A DNA stretch of 64,000 nucleotides from Vibrio coralliirubri (GCF_024347375.1 NZ_AP025470.1:3617935-3681934), one strand, 5' to 3'; positions 25,625-34,507 are shown, counted from the first letter of the stretch. Notes: generated by a model from the letters alone, not told the origin. Translations and numbers: made by a program.

Positions 25625-25672
25625 ATGGTAAATCAGGCCATTAGATTGGCAATGGATATGCCTGACCGTTAG
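25625..25672 (+). CDS. Tiny ORF 1 of a candidate Fur-controlled unit
   Basis: ATG GTA AAT... encodes 15 residues (MVNQAIRLAMDMPDR) after a GAGGTGGAG ribosome-site-like sequence. The stop TAG overlaps the TAGGTAA sequence that could serve as ribosome site for the next ORF, which suggests translational coupling. Not a protein I recognise; it may be a leader peptide. Confidence 0.4.
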   Translation: MVNQAIRLAMDMPDR

Positions 25673-25680
25673 GTAAATTA

Positions 25681-25848
25681 ATGCGCCCAACAGCTGTCAG
25701 GTTCTCGCACACCAACCGTAGTGCGATGCGTCGTCGTAGTGGCTTTGTTGCTGCTCCAACGGCTAAGAAATTGGCTCCTACAATGACTCTAGTTGAGAAG
25801 ACTGCTTTATTAGCACCGACTACAACGAAAGTGATTAAAGCCGCTTAA
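25681..25848 (+). CDS. Small basic protein, 55 residues, unknown
   Basis: ATG at 25681 opens a 55-residue frame starting MRPTAVRFSHTNRSAMRRRS. It is strongly basic (seven Arg and five Lys against one Glu), has no membrane segment, and repeats the tripeptide APT three times in the second half. Codon choice (CGT, GCT, ACT, GTT) is like the highly expressed genes around it, and a terminator follows directly. Upstream are two Fur-like boxes and a 15-codon ORF. I do not recognise the family; the alternative is that the stretch is a non-coding iron-responsive RNA. Confidence 0.5.
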   Translation: MRPTAVRFSHTNRSAMRRRSGFVAAPTAKKLAPTMTLVEKTALLAPTTTKVIKAA

Positions 25849-25849
25849 C

Positions 25850-25878
25850 AAAAAGCGCAGTTTTTACTGCGCTTTTTT
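25850..25878 (+). terminator. Terminator of the small-ORF unit
   Basis: AAAAAGCGCAG-TTTTTA-CTGCGC followed by six T, starting two bases after the stop of the 55-codon ORF. Confidence 0.9.
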
Positions 25879-25979
25879 CTTGCCCGCTCCCATCTTGAAA
25901 TGTGTTTACACATTGGTATTCCCTACCCGATTTGATACCTTAGCCACAAATCATTATAAAATTTGTGGAGAAATAAAGT

Positions 25980-26243
25980 ATGAAGTGTCACCGCATTGAA
26001 GAACTGCTTGAACTGATGGAGCCTGAGTGGCAGAAAGATCAAGAGCTTAACCTATTAGAGTTCATTATTAAGCTATCAAAAGAAGCGGGCTACCAAGGCA
26101 AGCTTGAAGAACTGACTGACGATGTTCTTATCTACCACCTAAAAATGCGCAACAGCGAAAAAGATGAAATGATCCCGGGCCTGAAAAAAGACCAAGAAGA
26201 TGATTTCAAAACCGCAATTCTAAAAGCACGTGGCCTTCTTTAG
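25980..26243 (+). CDS. yihD: YihD family protein (DUF1040)
   Basis: 87-residue protein highly similar to E. coli YihD ([48 protein letters not shown]). Predicted all-helical and cytoplasmic; function unknown. GGAG lies 9 nt before the ATG. Neighbours srkA and dsbA downstream repeat the yihD-srkA-dsbA order of E. coli, here with ccoG inserted between yihD and srkA. It ends at its own terminator. Confidence 0.92.
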   Translation: MKCHRIEELLELMEPEWQKDQELNLLEFIIKLSKEAGYQGKLEELTDDVLIYHLKMRNSEKDEMIPGLKKDQEDDFKTAILKARGLL

Positions 26244-26295
26244 TCGCCCGTTTGTTTAGAGCTCAATTACCGTATAGATAAAACACTCAATTTTA

Positions 26296-26322
26296 AAAAG
26301 CGACCACCAGGTCGCTTTTTTG
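26296..26322 (+). terminator. Terminator after yihD
   Basis: AAAAAGCGACC-ACCA-GGTCGCTTTTTT, a 7-bp GC stem extended by A-T pairs and a T-run. Confidence 0.85.
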
Positions 26323-26374
26323 TTTCTGTTCGCTATTTTTTCGTCACAACTGTTATGACTTTTGTTGTTAAAGG

Positions 26375-26416
26375 TTGATAGCGTTAAAGAAATGAGAACA
26401 AGATTGTCGCTATAAT
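26375..26416 (+). promoter_or_regulatory. ccoG promoter with FNR-like site
   Basis: A perfect -10 TATAAT at 26411-26416 predicts a start near 26423. TTGAT-AGCG-TTAAA (26375-26388) matches the FNR consensus TTGAT-N4-ATCAA at 8 of 10 bases and is centred 41-42 bp before that start, the position of class II FNR activation; no good -35 is present, as expected for an activated promoter. The remaining 26424-26569 leader holds no gene. Confidence 0.45.
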
Positions 26417-26569
26417 CGCCATCCATAAGAATCTTCTAAAATAATAAGAGTGAGTGCGATAACAACAAATGCACCAAGCTCAATTTCAACAGGTTCTCTA
26501 AACCATACTTTCAAGTAATGTCGTCATGCCCGACTTAACCGGGCAAACAAGCCACAAAAAGGATAGTCC

Positions 26570-27988
26570 ATGAGTCAGGATAAAATCGATATCAAAGATG
26601 TGACTCCTAAAACCTTTAACCCAAAAACACATAAAGGTAATGGAGATCGATTTAACCCAAGTAACCGAATCTATGTTCGAGAAAGCAAAGGTAAATTCCA
26701 ACAACTGCGTCGCTATGGCGGTTGGTTCTTACTTTTACTTTTTGCGCTTATCCCATGGATTCCATTTGGTGAACGCCAAGCGATCTTGCTCGATATAGGC
26801 AGCCAACAGTTCAACTTCTTTGGCACCACCTTATACCCGCAAGATCTGACCCTACTCGCGATCCTATTTATGATTGCCGCGTTTGGCTTATTCTTCATAA
26901 CCACCTTCTTAGGCCGTGTCTGGTGTGGCTATTTATGCCCGCAAACCGTCTGGACCTTCATGTATATCTGGTTCGAAGAGAAGCTAGAAGGCGCTGCCAA
27001 CAAGCGAAGAAAACAAGACTCGGGCAAACTGACGAGCAATTTAATCCTCAGAAAAACCCTCAAACACATTGCGTGGTGGGCGATTGCCATTGCGACGGGC
27101 TTAACCTTTGTTGGTTACTTCATCCCAATCAAAGAGTTAGTGGTTGGCTTCTTTACCTTTAACTCGTCTTTCTGGCCGGTGTTTTGGGTACTGTTCTTTG
27201 CTGGATGTACTTATGCCAATGCAGGTTGGATGCGTTCAATTGTTTGTCTGCACATGTGTCCTTACGCGCGTTTCCAATCGGCAATGTTCGATAAAGACAC
27301 CTTCATTGTTGGTTACAACACAGAACGTGGTGAGAGCCGTGGCCCTCGCTCTCGTAAAGCCGATCCAAAAGAGCTTGGTCTAGGCGACTGTATTGACTGT
27401 AACCTGTGTGTTCAAGTGTGCCCAACGGGGATTGATATCCGTGATGGCCTACAATACGAGTGTATTAACTGCGGCGCGTGTATTGATGCCTGTGACAACA
27501 CCATGGAGCGTATGGGCTACGAGAAAGGCCTGATTAACTACACCACCGAGCACAGACTTGAAGGTCACTCGACCAAGGTAATGCGTCCTAAGCTATTGGG
27601 CTATGGCGCCATCTTGATCGTGATGTTGGGCTTGTTCTTCGCCCAAATCGCGAGCGTTGACCCTGCCGGCCTAAGTGTTCTACGCGATAGAAACCAGCTG
27701 TTCAGAGTCAATAACCAAGGGTTGGTTGAAAACACCTACACCTTGAAAGTGATCAACAAGACTCAACAAGAGCAAGAGTACAAACTCGATGTTAGCGGAC
27801 TGCCCGATTCTATCTGGTACGGCAAACAGACGATTACTGTCGATCCAGGCGAGGTTTTGAACCTACCTATCAGTTTAGGCGCCGACCCAGAAAAACTGAG
27901 CTCACCAGTTTCGACAATTCAGTTTATACTCTCGGATAATGAAGAGTTTACGATGGAAGTCGAAAGCCGCTTTATCAAGAAGCTCTGA
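26570..27988 (+). CDS. ccoG: Cytochrome cbb3 oxidase accessory ferredoxin CcoG
   Basis: CcoG (RdxA/FixG), an inner-membrane ferredoxin-type protein that helps copper reduction and assembly of cbb3 oxidase. 472 residues with about five membrane segments (first near 51-66, others near 92-112, 165-185, 195-212 and 334-352), the WCGYLCPQTVW motif near 118-128, two 4Fe-4S clusters (Cys274/277/280/284 and Cys298/301/304/308), and a C-terminal periplasmic Ig-like domain. The cbb3 structural genes are not in this window. Confidence 0.95.
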   Translation: MSQDKIDIKDVTPKTFNPKTHKGNGDRFNPSNRIYVRESKGKFQQLRRYGGWFLLLLFALIPWIPFGERQAILLDIGSQQFNFFGTTLYPQDLTLLAILFMIAAFGLFFITTFLGRVWCGYLCPQTVWTFMYIWFEEKLEGAANKRRKQDSGKLTSNLILRKTLKHIAWWAIAIATGLTFVGYFIPIKELVVGFFTFNSSFWPVFWVLFFAGCTYANAGWMRSIVCLHMCPYARFQSAMFDKDTFIVGYNTERGESRGPRSRKADPKELGLGDCIDCNLCVQVCPTGIDIRDGLQYECINCGACIDACDNTMERMGYEKGLINYTTEHRLEGHSTKVMRPKLLGYGAILIVMLGLFFAQIASVDPAGLSVLRDRNQLFRVNNQGLVENTYTLKVINKTQQEQEYKLDVSGLPDSIWYGKQTITVDPGEVLNLPISLGADPEKLSSPVSTIQFILSDNEEFTMEVESRFIKKL

Positions 27989-28029
27989 TACCCGCACCTT
28001 AGTGCTTGGTATAACAACCCAATAAATGG

Positions 28030-28058
28030 AAAAAGGCTCAGTAATGAGCCTTTTTTAT
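28030..28058 (+). terminator. Hairpin terminator between ccoG and srkA
   Basis: AAAAAGGCTCA-GTAA-TGAGCC followed by TTTTTTATT. It ends only 3 bp before the chosen srkA start, so ccoG transcripts should stop here unless read-through feeds srkA. Confidence 0.8.
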
Positions 28059-28061
28059 TCT

Positions 28062-29048
28062 ATGACGATGCAAGCCTTTAACTTTGATAACCTGACTCCT
28101 GACTTCATGTGGTACGCACTGGAGAGCATCGGGGTTCGCGCTGAATCCGGGCTTCTCGCTCTCAACAGTTACGAAAACCGTGTCTATCAGTTCACCGATG
28201 AAGACCGTAAGCGCTACGTCGTTAAGTTTTATCGTCCGCAACGCTGGAACAAAGCACAGATCCAAGAAGAGCATGACTTCGCACTCGATCTTATCGAACA
28301 AGAGATGCCGGTTGCGCCTCCAATGCGAATCAACGGTGCAACCTTACATGAATACCAAGGCTACCTATTTGCACTATTTGAAAGTGTTGGCGGCAGACAG
28401 TATGAGGTGGATAACCTAGACCAATTGGAAGGCGTAGGGCGTTTTCTTGGACGTATTCACAAAGCCAGCGCAGGAAGGACATTCCAACATCGCCCGACCA
28501 TCAGCTTAGATGAATACCTTTATCAGCCACGTAAGATTCTAGAGAACTCTCAGTTTATCCCGACGCACCTAGAAAATGCCTTCTTCAATGACGTTGACCT
28601 TCTGATCAAAGAGCTAGAGAGCCAGTGGCCGAGCAACATTGAAAATATCCGCCTGCATGGTGACTGCCACCCTGGCAATATCTTGTGGCGCGATGGGCCA
28701 ATGTTCGTCGACCTTGATGACGCACGAAACGGCCCTGCGATACAAGATCTGTGGATGCTGCTTAATGGCGAACGCCAAGATAAACTGATGCAACTGGATA
28801 TTTTGCTCGAGAGTTACCAAGAATTTTGCGATTTTAATACCGCACAACTGAAACTAATCGAACCACTACGCGGTCTACGTATGGTGCATTACATGGCATG
28901 GTTGGCGAAACGATGGCACGATCCTGCGTTTCCTCTGGCCTTCCCGTGGTTTAATGATCCGAAATATTGGGAGCAACAAGTACTTGCTTGTAAAGAGCAA
29001 ATTGCTACCCTGCAAGAGCCACCACTTTCGTTAATGCCTCAGTGGTAA
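28062..29048 (+). CDS. srkA: Stress response kinase A (YihE/RdoA)
   Basis: SrkA is a Ser/Thr protein kinase with choline-kinase/aminoglycoside-kinase fold, linked in E. coli to Cpx stress and protection from programmed death. From 28062 it is 328 residues, the E. coli length. Catalytic HGDCHPGN loop near 203-210 and metal-binding FVDLDDARNGP near 219. Upstream in-frame ATGs (28026, 28044) lie within the terminator hairpin and are rejected. No Shine-Dalgarno is visible at 28062 or at the ATG two codons later. Followed by dsbA, as in E. coli where SrkA and DsbA share Cpx control. Confidence 0.92.
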   Translation: MTMQAFNFDNLTPDFMWYALESIGVRAESGLLALNSYENRVYQFTDEDRKRYVVKFYRPQRWNKAQIQEEHDFALDLIEQEMPVAPPMRINGATLHEYQGYLFALFESVGGRQYEVDNLDQLEGVGRFLGRIHKASAGRTFQHRPTISLDEYLYQPRKILENSQFIPTHLENAFFNDVDLLIKELESQWPSNIENIRLHGDCHPGNILWRDGPMFVDLDDARNGPAIQDLWMLLNGERQDKLMQLDILLESYQEFCDFNTAQLKLIEPLRGLRMVHYMAWLAKRWHDPAFPLAFPWFNDPKYWEQQVLACKEQIATLQEPPLSLMPQW

Positions 29049-29103
29049 CAGCAATCGCAACATACAACTAGATAAAAATTCAAACATAATGGAGATTGGA
29101 TAA

Positions 29104-29703
29104 ATGAAAAAGCTATTCGCATTTTTCTCATTGATCATGTTGAGCCTTTCAGCTCACGCTGCGAAATTTAACGAAGGTGAACACTACAAAGTTCTCGACC
29201 TAGAAGCATCAAAAAAACCAATGGTGACAGAGTTCTTCTCTTTTTACTGCCCACACTGTAATAGCTTTGAGCCAATCATCCAGCAGCTAAAACAACAGCT
29301 ACCTAAAGACGCTAAGCTACAGAAGAACCATGTTTCATTCATGGGTGGCAACATGGGTCTGCCAATGAGCAAAGCTTACGCGACTATGATTGCACTGAAA
29401 GTTGAAGATAAAATGGTGCCAGTGATGTTTAACCGCATCCACACCATGAACAAGCCACCACGTGATGAAGAAGAACTGCGTCAAATCTTCTTAGACGAAG
29501 GCGTTGATGCGAAGAAATTCGATGCTGCATACAACGGCTTTGCTGTAGATTCTATGGTTCGTCGCTTCGACAAAGCATTCAAAGACAGCGGCCTTTCAGG
29601 TGTACCCGCTGTTGTGGTTAACAACCGCTACCTAGTAGAAGCTCAAGGTATCAACTCTCTTGATGAGTACTTCGAGCTCGTGAACTTCTTATTAAAGAAG
29701 TAA
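29104..29703 (+). CDS. dsbA: Periplasmic thiol:disulphide interchange protein DsbA
   Basis: DsbA oxidises cysteines in exported proteins. 199 residues with a signal peptide (1-19, ending LSAHA), thioredoxin fold with the CPHC active site at 49-52, a helical insertion, and the cis-proline in GVPAVVVN near 160. GGAG precedes the ATG. Vibrio homologues (TcpG in V. cholerae) are needed for pili and toxin folding. Confidence 0.97.
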   Translation: MKKLFAFFSLIMLSLSAHAAKFNEGEHYKVLDLEASKKPMVTEFFSFYCPHCNSFEPIIQQLKQQLPKDAKLQKNHVSFMGGNMGLPMSKAYATMIALKVEDKMVPVMFNRIHTMNKPPRDEEELRQIFLDEGVDAKKFDAAYNGFAVDSMVRRFDKAFKDSGLSGVPAVVVNNRYLVEAQGINSLDEYFELVNFLLKK

Positions 29704-29713
29704 GCCATTGATG

Positions 29714-29741
29714 AAAGGAAGCTTCGGCTTCCTTTTTTTTT
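29714..29741 (+). terminator. Terminator after dsbA
   Basis: AAAGGAAGC-TTCG-GCTTCC with a UUCG tetraloop followed by nine T. Confidence 0.92.
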
Positions 29742-29843
29742 GCTAGTTCAAAAATCATTATTGATAAATAATCAGCCAGAAAACGCAGTGCTTTGCTGAT
29801 ATTAATAACCCGTCCTAAGAATCGGTGGGCAAGGAGCCCTTAA

Positions 29844-30800
29844 ATGAAAATAAAAATAACTCTCTTGGCATTGAGCGTTGCGGCTTCTCCTGCTTTTGCC
29901 AAGCTTGCAGACCAACAAGGTTTCAGTGGTGAAATCTCTATAAATACCGGGGTTGCCTCTTCCACCTCGAACTTTAATACCGATGCTGATAGCAATCTTT
30001 CATCCACAGATCAGAAGGCTTCTTCAGAAAGCTCGTTTCTTGTCGCCCCTTTAGGCAGCGTTGCTTATACCTTCGGTGAAAAGCTAAACCATCAGGTTTA
30101 CACGGGTACCGCTCGTGATGACATAGCAACGGGTACTGTTGTGCTAGAGGTTGGTTATAAATACCAGCTTGAGTCAGGCATGGTGATCGACGCTTCACTG
30201 CTGCCGACCATTATGTCAGGTGATACCTGGGCTGATCCGTACAACACCACATCAGCTCGCACAAAGACCGATGAGACTGGCAATGCCTTTCGTTTGAAGT
30301 TAAGCAGCATTGCGGGCTCAGCTTTCTCGCTAGACATGGCTTACGCAACCAAAGATGTTGAGCAAGATGATGTGCCCGATGAACTAAAGCGTGATGCGGA
30401 TACCTTCTACCTTAAAGGCCAGTATCGACAGCCTCTGAGTCGTACCATGATGCTTATTCCATCTATCATTTACCAAACACGTGATGCAGATGGTAAAGCT
30501 GAGTCTTACGACCAAATTGGTGCAGAAGTGAGCCTATTCGGCACCGTAGGTCGTCACCAATATGCTCTAACCGCTGGTTACAACCAACGAGATTACGATG
30601 CGGGTAGCTCTTTGTTCAACAATACGAAACGTAGCGACGACAACATCAATCTATTCGCCGCCTATGAATATGATCAATTCATGGATTGGGAAAACTGGTC
30701 GTTTATTTCACTGGCGGGCTACGGCACCAGCGACTCGAACATTACCTTCTACGACGAATCGCAATATATCGTTTCAGTTGGCTTGAACTACAAGTTCTAA
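29844..30800 (+). CDS. DUF2860 outer-membrane protein
   Basis: 318 residues. Signal peptide 1-19 (ending ASPAFA), then about 300 residues of alternating beta strands rich in aromatic pairs, ending in LNYKF with a C-terminal Phe, the mark of outer-membrane beta-barrels inserted by BamA. I assign it to the DUF2860 family common in Vibrio; its function is unknown. Single gene between two terminators with a GGAG ribosome site. Confidence 0.82.
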   Translation: MKIKITLLALSVAASPAFAKLADQQGFSGEISINTGVASSTSNFNTDADSNLSSTDQKASSESSFLVAPLGSVAYTFGEKLNHQVYTGTARDDIATGTVVLEVGYKYQLESGMVIDASLLPTIMSGDTWADPYNTTSARTKTDETGNAFRLKLSSIAGSAFSLDMAYATKDVEQDDVPDELKRDADTFYLKGQYRQPLSRTMMLIPSIIYQTRDADGKAESYDQIGAEVSLFGTVGRHQYALTAGYNQRDYDAGSSLFNNTKRSDDNINLFAAYEYDQFMDWENWSFISLAGYGTSDSNITFYDESQYIVSVGLNYKF

Positions 30801-30830
30801 CCTTAGCGAGTATGAACTGCAATCCAACGA

Positions 30831-30856
30831 AAGCCTGCATCTAAGCAGGCTTTTTT
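30831..30856 (+). terminator. Terminator between DUF2860 gene and comM
   Basis: AAGCCTGC-ATCTAA-GCAGGCTTTTTT between two convergent genes; the minus strand has only a short T-run. Confidence 0.88.
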
Positions 30857-30863
30857 CTGCTTG

Positions 30864-32387
30864 CTAGACAGCTTGAGCCATGAGTTGTTTCAGCAAGCGA
30901 TCCATCGCGCGATAGCCTAGCGCTTCCGATAGATGCTTCTTTTCGATCTGCTCGTTACCGTCAAGGTCGGCAATGGTTCGTGCCACCTTAATGATTCGAT
31001 GATAAGCACGAATCGATAAACCTAATCGGTGCAACGCCGTTTCCAGAAACTCCGCATCCTCACGCCTCAATGGGCAATACTTCTCAATTTCTCGGCTACC
31101 TAACAGTGCATTCGATTTATGGTTGCGAGATAGCATCAACTCTCGAGCCTGTTTGACCCTTTGCCTAACTACTTGAGTCGTTTCACCGCGGTCGCCACCT
31201 TCGGCTAACATTCCTTTTGGCAACAGAGGGATCTCTAACGACATATCGAATCGATCCAGCAAAGGGCCAGATAAGCGATTAAGGTAACGCAGGATGATCT
31301 GTGGGTTGGCGCGCGCCTGATTACCTTCGTAATAACCAGTTGGACTTGGATTGAGTGCACCCACTAACTGGAAACGAGCAGGGAAACGAGTTTTGCCCGC
31401 AACACGGGAGATAATGATCTCACCAGACTCTAGTGGCTCTCGCAATGAATCAAGCACCTTGCGCTCAAACTCCGGCATTTCATCCAAGAACAATAAGCCG
31501 TTATGCGCCAAAGAGATCTCTCCGGGGCGAGGCACCGAGCCTCCACCGACCAATGCCGCCATCGAACTGGAATGGTGAGGAGACCGAAAAGGTCGTTGTT
31601 TCCAGTTGTATTGATTGATCTCTTGTTGCGTTAACGAGGCCACCGACGCGGTTTCCATCGCCTCGTCATCACTCATTTCAGGTAACAGGTCACGCAGTCG
31701 AGAAGCGAGCATAGTCTTGCCTGTTCCGGGCGGGCCAAGGAACAGTAAGTTGTGATTCCCAGCAGCGGCTATCTCCAGAGCTCGCTTGCCTTGTTGTTGG
31801 CCGATAATATCTTGTAGGTCGCGAAGCTCTGAAACATCAGTCTGATGATGTTCTGTTCTATATAGGCCAAGCTGAGCCTGTCCACACATGTCAGCGCAAA
31901 CCTCCAACAAGGTTTGTGCTGATTTATGCGCTCCCTTGCCCACCAGCGCAGCCTGATCACCGTTATGATGTGGGACAACTAAACATCGCTCGACACTATC
32001 GGCGGCTAACGTCGCTGGCAACACGCCCTTTACTGAGCGTAATTCTCCTGACAACGCCAACTCACCGATGAATTCATGCTGAGCTATTTTTGATGTCGGA
32101 AGCTGATCCGATGCCACTAAAATTCCAAGCGCGATTGGCAGGTCGAAACGGCCCCCTTCTTTGGGCAAATCGGCAGGGGCGAGGTTGACCGTGATTCTTT
32201 TTGATGGAAACTCAAAGCGAGAATTGATGATGGCACTTCTCACTCGATCTTTAGATTCCTTGACCGTTGTTTCAGGCAGACCCACCAGCGTAAAGCCAGG
32301 CATTCCGTTGCTTATATGGACCTCAACGGTCACTTCTGGCGCCTCTACACCCACACTAGCTCGGCTATGAATTATCGCGAGTCCCAT
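30864..32387 (-). CDS. comM: Competence helicase ComM (YifB)
   Basis: ComM is a hexameric AAA+ helicase that promotes branch migration of integrated DNA during natural transformation. The 507 residues show an N-terminal Lon-protease-like domain (ITVNLAPADLPKEG, FDLPIALG), the Mg-chelatase-type AAA+ core with Walker A GPPGTGKTM and HNGLLFLDEMPEF as Walker B, and a C-terminal helical lid. The start at 32387 follows AAAGGA and matches MGLAIIHSRASVGVEAP; the longer frame from 32444 is rejected. Divergent from ilvGMEDA. Confidence 0.95.
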   Translation of the reverse strand: MGLAIIHSRASVGVEAPEVTVEVHISNGMPGFTLVGLPETTVKESKDRVRSAIINSRFEFPSKRITVNLAPADLPKEGGRFDLPIALGILVASDQLPTSKIAQHEFIGELALSGELRSVKGVLPATLAADSVERCLVVPHHNGDQAALVGKGAHKSAQTLLEVCADMCGQAQLGLYRTEHHQTDVSELRDLQDIIGQQQGKRALEIAAAGNHNLLFLGPPGTGKTMLASRLRDLLPEMSDDEAMETASVASLTQQEINQYNWKQRPFRSPHHSSSMAALVGGGSVPRPGEISLAHNGLLFLDEMPEFERKVLDSLREPLESGEIIISRVAGKTRFPARFQLVGALNPSPTGYYEGNQARANPQIILRYLNRLSGPLLDRFDMSLEIPLLPKGMLAEGGDRGETTQVVRQRVKQARELMLSRNHKSNALLGSREIEKYCPLRREDAEFLETALHRLGLSIRAYHRIIKVARTIADLDGNEQIEKKHLSEALGYRAMDRLLKQLMAQAV

Positions 32388-32510
32388 AACTTTCCTTTGT
32401 CTTTGATTTAAAAGTATTCGCTCTGGATATTCGTTGCTCACCAAAGCTATAAGGTTGTTATATAGCTTGGTGGAATGGTGTTTTAATGTGAAAAAAGAAT
32501 GACATTTTCC

Positions 32511-32539
32511 TTGTCATGCGGCAGATTTGTGTGATAACA
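32511..32539 (+). promoter_or_regulatory. Probable ilvGMEDA promoter
   Basis: -35 TTGTCA at 32511-32516 and -10 ATAACA at 32534-32539 with a 17-bp spacer, about 50 bp before the leader peptide. A start near 32546 would give a leader of about 315 nt to ilvG. Confidence 0.5.
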
Positions 32540-32590
32540 CTAGAGATGTAGACATTTACTGAAGACAATAAACGAGAAAACTCGAATATT

Positions 32591-32680
32591 ATGATTTTTA
32601 ACGCTCGCATTTACGCACTGATTAACCTGATTATCGTAGTCATTATTAAGACTGCGCGGGGGCGAGTGGGAAGAAAGTAA
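32591..32680 (+). CDS. ilvL: ilv leader peptide
   Basis: A 29-residue peptide; 11 of residues 2-19 are Ile, Leu or Val (core ALINLIIVVIIK), the three products of the pathway that follows. Ribosome stalling on these codons when any charged branched-chain tRNA is scarce would favour the antiterminator over the downstream terminator, as in the enteric ilvL-ilvGMEDA system. The C-terminal tail (TARGRVGRK) is encoded by the GC-rich strand of the antiterminator. Confidence 0.88.
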   Translation: MIFNARIYALINLIIVVIIKTARGRVGRK

Positions 32681-32688
32681 CCACGAAT

Positions 32689-32732
32689 TAGAAAAAACCC
32701 CCGCACTGACAAGTCCGGGGGTTTTTTCTAAT
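32689..32732 (+). terminator. ilv attenuator
   Basis: TTAGAAAAAACCCCCG and its complement CGGGGGTTTTTTCTAA enclose a 12-nt loop and make a strong terminator just after the ilvL stop. The upstream CGCGGGGGCGAGTG (about 32664-32677, within ilvL) can pair with CCCCCGCACT instead and act as antiterminator. Confidence 0.9.
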
Positions 32733-32859
32733 TTAAACATTCGATTTTTATATTTTTGAGCATTTTCGGCTTTGCCGATTTACAGGAAGAATGGGAGCAC
32801 AAGATGTGCAGAGACAAAGGAAACAGTTACCAAAATAAAGGTAATACGGGAGAATTCCG

Positions 32860-34506
32860 ATGAAAGGCGCAGAACTAGTCGTATCCGCACTCAAGCAACA
32901 AGGAATTGAGACCGTATTTGGTTACCCAGGTGGTGCCATCATGCCAATCTACGATGCACTCTATGACGGCGGGGTTGAACATATCCTATGTCGTCATGAG
33001 CAAGGCGCTGCTATGGCCGCGATCGGCATGGCTCGTGCAACACAAGATGTCGCTGTTTGCATGGCAACGTCTGGCCCAGGTGCTACCAACCTAGTCACTG
33101 GCCTTGCTGATGCCTTTATGGACTCTATCCCAATGGTTGCAATCACAGGTCAGGTTGCAAGTTCCCACATTGGTACCGATGCATTCCAAGAAATGGATGT
33201 GATTGGTATGTCTCTGTCATGTACTAAACACAGCTACCTAGTAACTGATATTGAAGATCTTGCTCCAACCCTCGCAGAAGCGTTTGTGGTAGCAAAGTCT
33301 GGCCGCCCTGGCCCGGTTATCGTCGATATCGCTAAAGATGTTCAACTAGCAGAAGCACCTGTTAACGCTCTTCCTGAATTTACTCCACCTGCAATTCCTG
33401 TTGCGACAACTGATGCCATTGAACAGGCACAGTACTTTTTGTCTCAAGCAACCCGTCCTGTTTTATACGTAGGTGGTGGTGTTCAACTTGCTAAAGCAAC
33501 CGATGCGGTTCGTGAGTTTTTACGCCTTAACCCAATGCCAGCAGTAAGCACACTGAAAGGCTTGGGCACTATCGAACGTGATGACCCACACTACCTTGGT
33601 ATGCTGGGTATGCACGGCACCAAAGCTGCTAACCTTGTGGTTCAAGAGAGTGACCTACTGATTGTTGTTGGTGCTCGTTTTGATGACCGAGTAACAGGCA
33701 AACTCGATACCTTTGCACCGCATGCTAAGGTTATCCATATCGATATCGATGCCGCTGAGTTCAGCAAACTGCGTCTTGCCAATGCGCCAATTCGCGGTGA
33801 CATCAACAAGATCATGCCTCAACTAGAGCTAAGCCAAGACATCTCCTCTTGGGTTCACCACTCTGAAGGCCTTCGTAGCTCATTCAAATGGCGTTACGAC
33901 CACCCTGGCGATCTGATCTTTGCTCCACTGTTGTTGAAGCAACTATCAGACATGATGCCAGCAAGCTCTATCGTTTCGACCGATGTGGGCCAACACCAAA
34001 TGTGGGCAGCTCAGCACATTCAGCCGCGCGATCCACAGAACTTCATTACCTCTGCCGGTTTAGGCACCATGGGCTTTGGCTTGCCAGCTGCAATGGGTGC
34101 ATCGGTTGGGCGTCCTGATGACCAATCTATACTTATCTCTGGTGACGGCTCGTTCATGATGAACATTCAAGAGCTTGGTACATTGAAGCGTCGTCAGATC
34201 CCAGTGAAGATGGTACTGCTTAATAACTCTCGTTTGGGCATGGTTCGCCAATGGCAATCGCTGTTCTTTGATGGCCGCCACAGTGAAACTATCTTGGATG
34301 ACAACCCAGATTTCGTGATGCTCGCGAAAGCGTTCGATATCCCGGGCAAAACCATCACTCGTAAAGAAGAAGTAGAACCAGCATTGAAAGAGATGCTAGA
34401 GAGCAAAACCGCTTACCTACTTCATGTTCTTATCGATGAAGAAGAAAACGTATGGCCACTAGTACCGCCAGGTGCTTCAAACAGTGAGATGTTGGAGAAC
34501 ACATAA
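32860..34506 (+). CDS. ilvG: Acetolactate synthase II large subunit
   Basis: IlvG condenses pyruvate with pyruvate or 2-oxobutyrate, the first common step of Ile/Val/Leu synthesis. 548 residues: N-terminal Pyr domain with the catalytic Glu in [11 protein letters not shown] (about 45-55), central FAD/DHAP-like domain, C-terminal PP domain with the TPP motif GDGSFMMN and closing NN. The frame is unbroken, unlike the frameshifted ilvG of E. coli K-12. GGGAG precedes the ATG, and ilvM follows within the operon. Confidence 0.97.
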   Translation: MKGAELVVSALKQQGIETVFGYPGGAIMPIYDALYDGGVEHILCRHEQGAAMAAIGMARATQDVAVCMATSGPGATNLVTGLADAFMDSIPMVAITGQVASSHIGTDAFQEMDVIGMSLSCTKHSYLVTDIEDLAPTLAEAFVVAKSGRPGPVIVDIAKDVQLAEAPVNALPEFTPPAIPVATTDAIEQAQYFLSQATRPVLYVGGGVQLAKATDAVREFLRLNPMPAVSTLKGLGTIERDDPHYLGMLGMHGTKAANLVVQESDLLIVVGARFDDRVTGKLDTFAPHAKVIHIDIDAAEFSKLRLANAPIRGDINKIMPQLELSQDISSWVHHSEGLRSSFKWRYDHPGDLIFAPLLLKQLSDMMPASSIVSTDVGQHQMWAAQHIQPRDPQNFITSAGLGTMGFGLPAAMGASVGRPDDQSILISGDGSFMMNIQELGTLKRRQIPVKMVLLNNSRLGMVRQWQSLFFDGRHSETILDDNPDFVMLAKAFDIPGKTITRKEEVEPALKEMLESKTAYLLHVLIDEEENVWPLVPPGASNSEMLENT

Positions 34507-34507
34507 C

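Noticed and set aside
25560-25880. RyhB small RNA
   Set aside because: Fur-like boxes and a terminator are present, but I do not find the conserved RyhB core, and as I recall V. cholerae ryhB is placed elsewhere. An unrelated iron-responsive RNA remains possible.
32860-34506. Possible frameshift in ilvG, as in E. coli K-12
   Set aside because: The frame is continuous through all domains, with the TPP motif and normal C-terminus.
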